The translations under genes were made by a program, and so were the position numbers. From Planctomycetota bacterium (GTDB taxonomy: Bacteria > Planctomycetota > Phycisphaerae > Phycisphaerales > Phycisphaeraceae): a stretch of DNA of 61,256 nucleotides. The DNA is taken from NCBI GenBank assembly GCA_024279865.1, contig JAJRRC010000005.1:1-61256 (forward strand), written 5' to 3'. Below, piece after piece: positions 17,475 to 24,752 of this stretch; positions within the stretch are counted from its first letter, which is position 1; every line of letters starts with the position of its first letter. The notes under the pieces were generated by a model. The model did no database searches and was not told the DNA's origin. It saw nothing but the letters and a program-made list of their open reading frames with translations.

Positions 17475-17786
17475 TTAAGCAGGGGTCACTTCAATGAAGC
17501 GGCTCACACTGCGGAGATCGGCGATCACATCGGATGAGGCGAAAAGAACGCCGCTTTCACCGACTTCTCCCTTGGCGGGATGCTGTTTGACGAGCTGTTG
17601 GATCCATGCACGACCGCCGCGACGCTTGGTTTTGAAGTTGGCCTTGGCCACTTTATCCAAACGCTTCTTTTCTGTGGCAAAGGTTTCGTCTTTGCAAAGA
17701 ACCCGACGCAGGGTCTTGACTGCGGCCTCATTGGTAGGCGACTTGACAATTTTAATGTTCACGGTTGAACCGACTTTAATTTCCAT
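17475..17786 (-). CDS. Small basic protein, unknown function
   Basis: A 103-residue protein rich in Lys and Arg, especially in the centre (KRLDKVAKANFKTKRRGGRA). The first 30 residues look like a beta hairpin (EIKVGSTVNIKIVKSPTNEA), and the C-terminus ends in an ASSDVIADLRSVSRFIEVTP strand-helix-strand. No family is recognised with certainty; the basic patch suggests nucleic acid or ribosome binding. It has a good Shine-Dalgarno (AAGGA, 8 bases before the ATG) and is a single-gene unit divergent from the HTH gene. Confidence 0.75.
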   Translation of the reverse strand: MEIKVGSTVNIKIVKSPTNEAAVKTLRRVLCKDETFATEKKRLDKVAKANFKTKRRGGRAWIQQLVKQHPAKGEVGESGVLFASSDVIADLRSVSRFIEVTPA

Positions 17787-18043
17787 AGCATCGAATCCTT
17801 ACTTGGGGCGATTGGAGGAAGCTCCGTATTCTTTCAAAGAACCAGTGAATTGTCAAATTTCATCTGACAATCCCCCTTATCACCTTGTCCTTGGGGCATA
17901 ATTCCTCTAAAGTATGAGTGTAGGATACCTTGGAGCAATATAGGTAAAGTTTGACCCCATCCTAAAGGTTGGAGCCGATCTACCTAACACTGAACCAGTG
18001 CATATAATTTCAAGAAATCCGCATGCGTCAAAAAACGATCAAT

Positions 18044-18056
18044 CCCTATAATAGGG
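18044..18056 (+). promoter_or_regulatory. Promoter -10 embedded in a palindrome
   Basis: CCCTATAATAGGG is a perfect inverted repeat (arms CCCTA and TAGGG) whose centre is an ideal TATAAT box (18047-18052), 34 bases before the start of the HTH/membrane gene. The -35 region is weak. A dimeric regulator sitting on the palindrome would block the -10 box; the gene's own HTH product is a possible candidate. The rest of the 300-base gap 17787-18086 shows nothing else. Confidence 0.4.
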
Positions 18057-18086
18057 ATGCCTCGGACAAAGGGCAGGAGGTCCGCG

Positions 18087-19619
18087 ATGGCCAAGATGGA
18101 ATTTTACAGCCTCGAAGAAGTCGTGGCTAAACTGGGTATTGATGAAGCGGCAGTCAAGCAAATGGCTTCCCGCGGTGAATTACAGCCGTTCCGCGACCGG
18201 GACAAGCTTCTATTCAAACGCGATCAGGTCGATATCCTAGCTTCCAATAAAGATTCGATGTCTGACTCCATCGGCTTGGACCCTGCTGGCGGTGGAGAAA
18301 CCGGAGAAATCTCTCTGGCTGACTCAGGGGACACCGGTGCGATTACCCTTGAAGACTCGGGCGATACAGGCATCATCTCACTGTCCGACAGTGCCAGTCA
18401 TGAAACCGGAGCGATTCCTCTCGCAGACACCGGCCTCGGTGACACCGGCGAAATCATCCTCTCCAGCGATGACACGGATAATCTCTCTCTTGATAATGAT
18501 GGTAGCACCAGCATCCCACTTTCGGACACCGGGACAGCCACCGGAGCCGACATTGGCCTCAGCGCAACAGGGCTCGGCGATAGCGGCATCGGCCTCAGCG
18601 CCACACGCATGGGAGACTCGGGACTCAGTGGAACAGATTTGGGCGGAACCGCTCTTTCTGCCGACAGTGGTATGGACCTCCATGCAGCAGGCTCAGGCAT
18701 TGACCTAACCGGCTCGTTGGGTGGAACGGACCTGCCCCTTTCAGAACCAAACGACAAATCATCCGAAATGTCGCTCTCAGGCAGCGACATCGGCGTAGAC
18801 CTCTCAGAAGACAATGAAGGTAGCAGTGGCTTGGGCTTGGCCCTTGATGACCTCGGCGGCACAGCCTCAGGCGATACCAACGACAGCTCCGCCATTGGAA
18901 CAGGACTGGGAAATGCCGCAACCAAACTAGGCAATGACGCACGCCAAGCAACAGGCATCAGCGTCTTTGATGCAGGCGAAGTCGATGAAGCGGACCCCAT
19001 GGCCCAAACCATCATCACCGAAGCGGGCATCGGCGCGGACGACGACTTGGCACTTGAAAGTGTCGGATCAGGCAGCGGACTGCTGGACCTGACCCGTGAA
19101 AGCGATGACACCAGTCTGGGTGCTGAACTTTTAGATGAAATCTATCCCACGGGAACCGCTGCGGGCGATACAGCCTCGGGTTCCCAGATGGACACCGCAG
19201 CAGGCTCCTCAGGCGTGTTTGACGGAGGCGTGACCCTCGAAGCGGAGAAAACAACCGCGAGCGATGACACTGCTGAAGATTCAGTCATCGCCACCAAAGA
19301 CCCCTCAGAAACCACCGAACTGCAACCTCCGATGCCTGTCGCAGCGACCGCAGCCCCGGTTGCCGCAAGTGCGGTTGCCTATGAAGCCTTTGACCCAGCG
19401 GGCAGCGGCTTTGCCACGGGCATGCTACTCGGTGCCACGGTCTCGCTAACACTGGTTCTCACCGTCTGTGTTTCCACCCTGTTCGGCGGAACAAGCGCGG
19501 TTGTGACAATGATGGCTCAAGATGCTGGATCGCTCTGGAAATACGTCGGCATGCTCGGGGGCATCAGTGTGATTTTTGGCGTTTCGGGCCTATTTGTAGG
19601 AAAATGGCTCAGCAAATAA
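18087..19619 (+). CDS. HTH-domain protein with acidic repeats and C-terminal membrane helices
   Basis: A 510-residue three-part protein. The N-terminus (about 1-55) is an excisionase/MerR-like winged helix-turn-helix: YSLEEVVAKLGIDEAAVKQM followed by SRGELQPFRDRDKLLFKRDQ. Residues about 65-400 are very acidic and low-complexity; the first part is a degenerate repeat of about ten residues, DSGDTGxIxL. The C-terminus has two membrane helices (GMLLGATVSLTLVLTVCVST and YVGMLGGISVIFGVSGLFVG). Start at 18087 has AGGAGG 7 bases upstream. It may be a membrane-anchored DNA-binding or DNA-tethering protein; the true function is unknown. Confidence 0.8.
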   Translation: MAKMEFYSLEEVVAKLGIDEAAVKQMASRGELQPFRDRDKLLFKRDQVDILASNKDSMSDSIGLDPAGGGETGEISLADSGDTGAITLEDSGDTGIISLSDSASHETGAIPLADTGLGDTGEIILSSDDTDNLSLDNDGSTSIPLSDTGTATGADIGLSATGLGDSGIGLSATRMGDSGLSGTDLGGTALSADSGMDLHAAGSGIDLTGSLGGTDLPLSEPNDKSSEMSLSGSDIGVDLSEDNEGSSGLGLALDDLGGTASGDTNDSSAIGTGLGNAATKLGNDARQATGISVFDAGEVDEADPMAQTIITEAGIGADDDLALESVGSGSGLLDLTRESDDTSLGAELLDEIYPTGTAAGDTASGSQMDTAAGSSGVFDGGVTLEAEKTTASDDTAEDSVIATKDPSETTELQPPMPVAATAAPVAASAVAYEAFDPAGSGFATGMLLGATVSLTLVLTVCVSTLFGGTSAVVTMMAQDAGSLWKYVGMLGGISVIFGVSGLFVGKWLSK

Positions 19620-19704
19620 CACCGCCTGCCATACCCCCAAAAATGGAACCGAAAAGGCCAAGACGTCTAAATAACGCCAACAAGTCCTTTCCGATTATCT
19701 TCCT

Positions 19705-19739
19705 CTTACTGATGGCTGATCGCTGAAAACTGATCGCTC
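19705..19739 (+). repeat. ACTGATCGCT-type intergenic repeat, copy 1
   Basis: CTTACTGATGGCTGATCGCT followed by GAAAACTGATCGCTC. The same sequence style recurs at 24718, 50401 and 53196, always between genes and preceded by a short CTT-rich stretch. Confidence 0.6.
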
Positions 19740-19748
19740 TAATTCATT

Positions 19749-20783
19749 ATGCTTAACTCTGACGCAAAGCCCGAATGGCTTACCATTTTTATCATTGGCC
19801 TGCTGCTGGGCGCGACCACCCTTCTTTTGGGGTTGTGGCCTGTCACGATTTTCGTGGCAATCCTGACGGCTGCGCTGCTGGCGTTTTTCCGCGATCCTGA
19901 ACGTGCCATCCCCACCCACCGGGGCATCATGACCAGCCCGGCTGATGGCAAAATTTCTTCCATTCATGAATTAGAGTTTTTTGAGCCGTTCAACGGACCT
20001 GCCGTCTGCATCCGCATCTTCCTCAGTGTCTTTGATGTGCATGTCAACCGTTCACCCGTTCATGGCGTGGTCACCAGTGTCCGACACAAGCCCGGCGAAC
20101 ACCTCAACGTTCTCAACCCAGACTCTGCAGAAGTCAATGAATCAAACCTAATCATCCTCGCCCATCCCATGAAGCATGAACCCATCGCGGCCGTCCGGCA
20201 AGTTGCCGGCTTGCTCGCTCGAACCATTACATGCAACGCAACCGAAGGAGCCGTCGTCCAACGAGGTCAACGCATCGGCATTATCAAACTTGGTTCCACC
20301 ACCGAACTGTACATCCCCAAAAAAGATCAACCCGCCATCGCCGTTGAAAAAGGGCAATACGTCTACGCAGGCACCACCATCCTCGCACACATGGAAAACA
20401 CCACCCCCGGAAGTGCCCCTGAAATCGACACCACCCCCGAGAACGCCACCGAAAGCACACCTCAAAACGAGCCCAAAAGTACCCCCACAGCTGACAATGT
20501 GTCAGAACCACATTCCCAAAACACGGCCGCCTCTGAAAACGACTCGGACCAAACACCCCAATCTGGTTCTGACAGCGTGCCTCAAAACACGCCAGATATC
20601 ACCTCTGAAAACGAACCTGAAAGCCTGCCGGAAAACTTGCCTGAAAATAACTCTGAAAACACCGCTGAAAACTTACTCGAAAACGCTCACCAGAACATGC
20701 TCTTCCCCGAAGAAACGGCTGAGGAAAAACCTGATTCTGATACCCAGGCATCAGAATCAGAAAACCCTCGTCAAAATGGCTAA
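19749..20783 (+). CDS. psd: Phosphatidylserine decarboxylase with repetitive acidic tail
   Basis: Psd makes phosphatidylethanolamine at the inner membrane and matures by self-cleavage to a pyruvoyl enzyme. Residues 12-46 form two membrane segments; the core has AFFRDPERAIP, SPADGKI, FLSVFDVHVNRSPVHG (93-106) and the cleavage motif LGST (181-184), so it belongs to the short type. The catalytic part ends near residue 226. The remaining approximately 118 residues are a hydrophilic, acidic tail with a four-residue rhythm (TPEN-ATES-TPQN-EPKS; PENL-PENN-SENT-AENL) matching a 12-bp DNA period. The tail is not part of known Psd and seems derived from the GC-rich repeat family. Confidence 0.93.
   Translation: MLNSDAKPEWLTIFIIGLLLGATTLLLGLWPVTIFVAILTAALLAFFRDPERAIPTHRGIMTSPADGKISSIHELEFFEPFNGPAVCIRIFLSVFDVHVNRSPVHGVVTSVRHKPGEHLNVLNPDSAEVNESNLIILAHPMKHEPIAAVRQVAGLLARTITCNATEGAVVQRGQRIGIIKLGSTTELYIPKKDQPAIAVEKGQYVYAGTTILAHMENTTPGSAPEIDTTPENATESTPQNEPKSTPTADNVSEPHSQNTAASENDSDQTPQSGSDSVPQNTPDITSENEPESLPENLPENNSENTAENLLENAHQNMLFPEETAEEKPDSDTQASESENPRQNG
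20404..20690 (+). repeat. Decayed 12-bp repeat array forming the Psd tail
   Basis: It begins with CCCCCGGAAGTGCCCCTGAA, a near-perfect copy of the family unit, and continues in 12-bp steps with drift (for example CCTGAAAGCCTG, CCGGAAAACTTG, CCTGAAAATAAC). The encoded tail keeps the four-residue phase over most of its length, with a less regular middle. Confidence 0.6.
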
Positions 20784-20832
20784 CCCTGCCAGCAGCCTGT
20801 TTTCAAACGCCGAATCAATCACAACCCGACAC

Positions 20833-20872
20833 CACCTTCTCAAGGTGTGAGCGATTGGTATAAAATGACCTC
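20833..20872 (+). promoter_or_regulatory. pabB promoter region and small hairpin
   Basis: CACCTT-CTC-AAGGTG (20833-20847) is a perfect hairpin and may end the psd transcript or act as an operator. TATAAA (20859-20864) then lies 8 bases before the pabB ATG, with no Shine-Dalgarno between, suggesting a leaderless mRNA. Confidence 0.4.
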
Positions 20873-22249
20873 ATGATTCCCCACGGCCGCCAACTTGAAA
20901 GCTTCCCCCCGCCAGAGCAATGGATCAAACACTGGCCTGAAGACCAACGGTTGCTCATGCTTCACTCTGGGCGCAGTGATTCACGGTGGGCTCGATGGTC
21001 CATCCTTGCCACGCCCGGAAAAGAGGCCAAAACCTTTTGCTTTGCACCCTCTCCAGATAGCCCTCCTGTCGGCGACCCCCTGGCACAACTGCAACAGGCC
21101 ATGGACAAAGAATCCGATGGCATCTGGATCGGATACCTCAGTTATGACCTTGGACGCTGGATTGAACAATTGCCTCAACAAGCACAAGCGGACCGCCACT
21201 GGCCTGTGATTGAATTCGCCCACTGCCCCGGCTATTTGCTGTACGACCATCTCCATGCCAAAGCCTATGCCTGTGGAACATGGGAAAGCCTCACACATCT
21301 ACCAATCCCCCCGGAAGTGCCCCCGCCCCCGGAAGCGCCCCCGGAAGCGCCCCCGGAAGCGCCCTCGGAAGTGCCCCCGAACATCCCTTCAAAATTATCG
21401 CCGAGTCCCATCCAAATCACCCCGCCCACAAGCCTGTTTGATCAAGCGTCCTATGAGCAAGCTGTTCAAAAGTGCATTGACTACATCCATGCGGGCGATG
21501 TGTTTCAGGTTAATCTCGCTCAACGATTTACCTCGGCCATGCAAGGACCTTACCCACAAACCCAACGCCAATTGTTTGAGCAACTGGCCCGCGTGTCGCC
21601 TGCTTGGTATGGCGCGTATCTGGAATTAACTGACCAGCGAACGATTGCATCCACTTCGCCTGAATTGTTCTTGGAGGTTTTACCTGACGGACGCATCATC
21701 ACCCGACCGATCAAAGGAACGCGGCCGGCCTCTCTGCCAGCACAGCAATTGGCGGACAGTGAAAAAGATCGGGCAGAGCTGCACATGATTGTGGATTTGA
21801 TGCGAAACGACATCGGCCGCGTCTGTCAGTTTGGGTCCGTCACTGTCACCGAGCCACGGGTCATTGAAACACACCCGACGGTCCATCACGGCGTGGCGAC
21901 CATCGAAGGACAACTCGCCCCGGACAAAAATCTTTTTGACCTACTTCGAGCAGCCATCCCAGGCGGGTCCATCACCGGTGCCCCCAAAGTACGGGCCATG
22001 CAGATCATCGACGAACTCGAACCCGTACAACGTGGCCCCTATTGCGGCGCGATCGGCTACCTTTCCCATCAATATGGAAGTTGCCTGAACATTGCCATCC
22101 GAACCATGCTCATTGAACCGGACAGAATTGATTACAGTGTCGGCAGCGGAATCGTGGCGGATTCAAACCCCGCAGCGGAATACCAGGAAACCCGCGATAA
22201 AGCAGCAGCCATCGAACAAACGCTTGGCCGCGTCACTTCCATTTTATGA
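20873..22249 (+). CDS. pabB: Aminodeoxychorismate synthase component I (PabB)
   Basis: PabB aminates chorismate to aminodeoxychorismate for folate. The C-terminal chorismate-binding domain has AGDVFQVNLAQRF, the PabB-specific PIKGTRP with Lys281 as nucleophile, HMIVDLMRNDIGRV and IPGGSITGAPKVRAM, ending VGSGIVADSNPAAEYQET. The N-terminal domain (about 1-140) is present. Between the domains, residues 146-169 are PPEVPPPPEAPPEAPPEAPS, encoded by exact 12-bp repeats. The glutaminase partner PabA lies separately at 49.7 kb. TrpE is excluded by Lys in PIKGT. Confidence 0.93.
   Translation: MIPHGRQLESFPPPEQWIKHWPEDQRLLMLHSGRSDSRWARWSILATPGKEAKTFCFAPSPDSPPVGDPLAQLQQAMDKESDGIWIGYLSYDLGRWIEQLPQQAQADRHWPVIEFAHCPGYLLYDHLHAKAYACGTWESLTHLPIPPEVPPPPEAPPEAPPEAPSEVPPNIPSKLSPSPIQITPPTSLFDQASYEQAVQKCIDYIHAGDVFQVNLAQRFTSAMQGPYPQTQRQLFEQLARVSPAWYGAYLELTDQRTIASTSPELFLEVLPDGRIITRPIKGTRPASLPAQQLADSEKDRAELHMIVDLMRNDIGRVCQFGSVTVTEPRVIETHPTVHHGVATIEGQLAPDKNLFDLLRAAIPGGSITGAPKVRAMQIIDELEPVQRGPYCGAIGYLSHQYGSCLNIAIRTMLIEPDRIDYSVGSGIVADSNPAAEYQETRDKAAAIEQTLGRVTSIL
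21307..21379 (+). repeat. GC-rich 12-bp repeat array inside pabB
   Basis: Near-exact tandem units (CCCCCGGAAGTG, CCCCCGGAAGCG) in the linker between the two PabB domains, read as PPEV/PPEA. The G-rich strand is the template strand. Confidence 0.9.
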
Positions 22250-22262
22250 AAAACAATAGTTC

Positions 22263-23291
22263 TTAATCAGGCCAGTAAGACAACAGTTGCTGCACCATCT
22301 GCCCCGGATCTGAAGCCTGACAAACCACACTGCTCACCGCAATGCCTTGGACACCCGCCTGGACCAACGTCGGCAAATTCTCAGGGGTGATCCCCCCAAT
22401 CGCCAAATGAGGCAAGGCCCGTGGCTGTGCTAAATATTGCTTCAAATACGTGGGGCCAACAATCGTCTTTTTGTGCTTGGTCGTGGTGGGGAACATCGGA
22501 CCCAGCCCGCAATAATCAGCCCCCTCGGTCAACGCGTTCTGAGCCTCGGCCATGCACGAAGTACTCTGGCCCAGGATCATTGACGGCCCCACCATCTGGC
22601 GAACTGCCCCAAGCGGCAAATCCGTCTGTCCCAGATGCACCCCATCAGCCCCACACGCCAAAGCCACGTCCGGCCGATCATTCACAATCAAACCCACCTC
22701 GTGAGAATGACACAAATCAACCAAAACCTTCGCGCGTTGCAAAAACTCACCACTGTCCAGAGCCTTCTCTCGCAACTGAATACAATCCACCCCAGCAGTC
22801 ACAATCGCTTGGGCAACACAAAGCCAATCGCCCCCCGGACAAAGATTTTCACTGAGAAGCACACACAAACGCCACTGCGGCATCACATCTGCTCCAAACG
22901 CAGCATTGAGTTTTTGCTCCAATCGGTAACCACGGTAACGCAATTGCTCAATGGCCCCAGATGAAAAATTCGGCAACGTCTTTGAAAATTCTTCCAGAGA
23001 TCGTAACGCTTCAGAAAGACGCTTCCCCGCAGCAATCACCACCTCTGCAAGGTCCGCACGTTGACCCTCAGTAGCAGTGGTCACTTGCGTTCCCACATCC
23101 CCAGGCGTGTCCCGATACAACGGGAGATTCCCCAATGAACTCAACGCTCCCGCCAAATCATGACGCAATTGCTTTAACTCACAGCTCAACGACAGATGGT
23201 CCAAGCCAAAACGGGCCGCATCCTCCATCACCCGCATGGCTTCACGGGCACGGTTGGCATTGGCGTCGAGGATGCGGAGGACTTGGCTCAT
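22263..23291 (-). CDS. thiE: ThiD2-ThiE fusion, thiamine phosphate synthase
   Basis: The C-terminal half (about 140-342) is a ThiE TIM barrel that joins HMP-diphosphate and thiazole phosphate: CIQLREK, LIVNDRPDVALACGADGVHL, GQSTSC, GLGPMFPTTTKHK and AIGGITPENL are all in place. The N-terminal half (about 1-130, RILDANANRAREAMRVMEDA; LYRDTPGDVGTQV) is the ThiD2 domain, an alternative HMP-phosphate kinase often fused to ThiE. The start ATG overlaps the stop of the LAB_N gene by four bases (ATGA), so it is co-translated with unrelated envelope genes. Confidence 0.9.
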   Translation of the reverse strand: MSQVLRILDANANRAREAMRVMEDAARFGLDHLSLSCELKQLRHDLAGALSSLGNLPLYRDTPGDVGTQVTTATEGQRADLAEVVIAAGKRLSEALRSLEEFSKTLPNFSSGAIEQLRYRGYRLEQKLNAAFGADVMPQWRLCVLLSENLCPGGDWLCVAQAIVTAGVDCIQLREKALDSGEFLQRAKVLVDLCHSHEVGLIVNDRPDVALACGADGVHLGQTDLPLGAVRQMVGPSMILGQSTSCMAEAQNALTEGADYCGLGPMFPTTTKHKKTIVGPTYLKQYLAQPRALPHLAIGGITPENLPTLVQAGVQGIAVSSVVCQASDPGQMVQQLLSYWPD

Positions 23292-23863
23292 GGTGTTGAT
23301 TCGATGGATTCGGGGATGTCTTCAGGAGCAGCGGTTTTAGAGGGCGGATGATGGCGGTAAATCAGCATCAGGTTACGAATATAAATACCCCAACCGGTGG
23401 CTTGACCCAACACCCCGATGATGTCCTGACGCCAAAGGAAGTAGGTAATCAGCATGGTCGCACCAATGAGACTCATCCACCAGAAGGCCACCGGAACCAC
23501 CGAACGTTTGTGTTTTTCACTGGCAAGCCATTGCACAATCATGCGGCCGGTGAAAAGAACCTGACCCAACAATCCCACCGTGACCCAAACAAGGCCAAAG
23601 GGATTGGAGATATTTAAAAGTGCATACCACCATCCGCGTTGCTGTTGATCTTGGAGAAGAAACTCGGCAAATGCCTGCGGGTTGTACGATTGTGTCTGCC
23701 CATCACGCATGGTGACACGATAAGACAACGGGTCAGCGTCTAGGACGATTGTTTTCACGCCAGTGGGTTGAGGCTTGATCTTAATCGTCAGCGGTTCAGA
23801 GGCCGCTTGGGCGAAGGTCCCACCGAGCATTATCAGCAAAACGGCAATGGACAATAGCCTCAC
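23288..23863 (-). CDS. LAB_N (lipid A biosynthesis N-terminal) membrane protein
   Basis: A 191-residue membrane protein with the LpxB N-terminal (LAB_N) domain: LVWVTVGLLGQVLFTGRMIV, WLASEKHKRSVVPVAFWWMS, ATGWGIYIRNLMLIYRHH. A signal peptide (LSIAVLLIMLGGTFAQA) precedes a small periplasmic segment. I place the start at a GTG at 23863: GGGGAGG lies five bases before it and it overlaps the upstream TGA as GTGA. Proteins of this kind accompany GT2 and GT39 enzymes and probably handle a lipid carrier, though the biochemical role is unsettled. Confidence 0.85.
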   Translation of the reverse strand: MRLLSIAVLLIMLGGTFAQAASEPLTIKIKPQPTGVKTIVLDADPLSYRVTMRDGQTQSYNPQAFAEFLLQDQQQRGWWYALLNISNPFGLVWVTVGLLGQVLFTGRMIVQWLASEKHKRSVVPVAFWWMSLIGATMLITYFLWRQDIIGVLGQATGWGIYIRNLMLIYRHHPPSKTAAPEDIPESIESTP

Positions 23864-24606
23864 GACCGGGCCTCCCCAGTTTGGTCTGTGCCGACGGCTG
23901 CGGGATTGCGGTAGCGTTTGAGCATCCATCGCATGGCAAAGCAATCCACCAGGCCGACCAAGGCTCGGTTCATCACGCCATACTTCGCCACACCTGCATG
24001 ACGTTGGCGATGGTTCACGGGTACTTCCACCAGTTTCGCGCCCAGCATCTTTGAGTAAACTGGGATGAATCGATGCATCCCTTTGAATTGAAGGGGAAGT
24101 TGTTGGGCCAATTCGGTTTTCATCATGCGTGAGGAACAACCGGTGTCTCGCACCACATCGGAAAGAATCAACCGACGCGCGGTGCGTCCGACCCAGCTAC
24201 TGCAACGACGCACAAACGTATCGCGGCGATTGGCAGAGCGATCTCCCTGCACCAAATCCACCTCTTGTTCGGTGATGACTTTGAGCATGTGAGGCAAGTC
24301 GGCCGGATCATTTTGCAGATCGGCATCAAGCATGGCAACATAGGTTCCTCGGGCGGCGGCAATGCCTGCGAACATGGCAGCGGACTGACCTTGGGGTTGA
24401 GCTCGATGCAGGGGACGCACCCAAGGAAATTCTGCCGCTGCAGCGTTGAGTCTTGCGAGCGTTTCATCGGTGGACCCATCGTCCACCACGATCAATTCCG
24501 CATCAATGCCTTGATCGATCACAGCCTGTTTCACCTGTTCGATCAATGGGTCGATATTGTCCTGTTCGTCTAGGGCGGGGATCACAATAGATAACTGCGG
24601 AGACAT
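23860..24606 (-). CDS. Family 2 glycosyltransferase, dolichol/undecaprenyl-phosphate sugar synthase type
   Basis: A 248-residue GT-A enzyme that would load a sugar onto a polyprenyl phosphate at the cytoplasmic face. Motifs: LSIVIPALDEQDNIDPLIEQ, LIVVDDGSTDETLARL, MLDADLQNDPADLP and LVQGDRSANRRDTF. It lacks the C-terminal membrane helices of ArnC, resembling DPM1. It lies between a GT39 gene and a LAB_N gene, the usual trio for adding a sugar to an envelope glycolipid or protein. Confidence 0.9.
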   Translation of the reverse strand: MSPQLSIVIPALDEQDNIDPLIEQVKQAVIDQGIDAELIVVDDGSTDETLARLNAAAAEFPWVRPLHRAQPQGQSAAMFAGIAAARGTYVAMLDADLQNDPADLPHMLKVITEQEVDLVQGDRSANRRDTFVRRCSSWVGRTARRLILSDVVRDTGCSSRMMKTELAQQLPLQFKGMHRFIPVYSKMLGAKLVEVPVNHRQRHAGVAKYGVMNRALVGLVDCFAMRWMLKRYRNPAAVGTDQTGEARS

Positions 24607-24717
24607 GGGATTCCTTTTCCAAACAATCAGCCCTCAAAGTAATCAGGTCCCAGGCCCAAAAGATGCCCCCCACAGGCTTCATCGCCTGATCTGAAGCATC
24701 TTTGGTTCTGCTCTTTT

Positions 24718-24752
24718 CTGACTGATAACTGACTGCTGATAACTGACAACTT
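24718..24752 (+). repeat. ACTGATCGCT-type intergenic repeat, copy 2
   Basis: CTGACTGATAACTGACTGCT followed by GATAACTGACAACTTA, located just after the stop of the GT39 gene. It is a more degenerate version of the copies at 19705, 50401 and 53196. Confidence 0.55.

Noticed and set aside
20873-22249. Anthranilate synthase (trpE) for this gene
   Set aside because: The PIKGT motif with Lys is specific to PabB; TrpE has Ala at that position.
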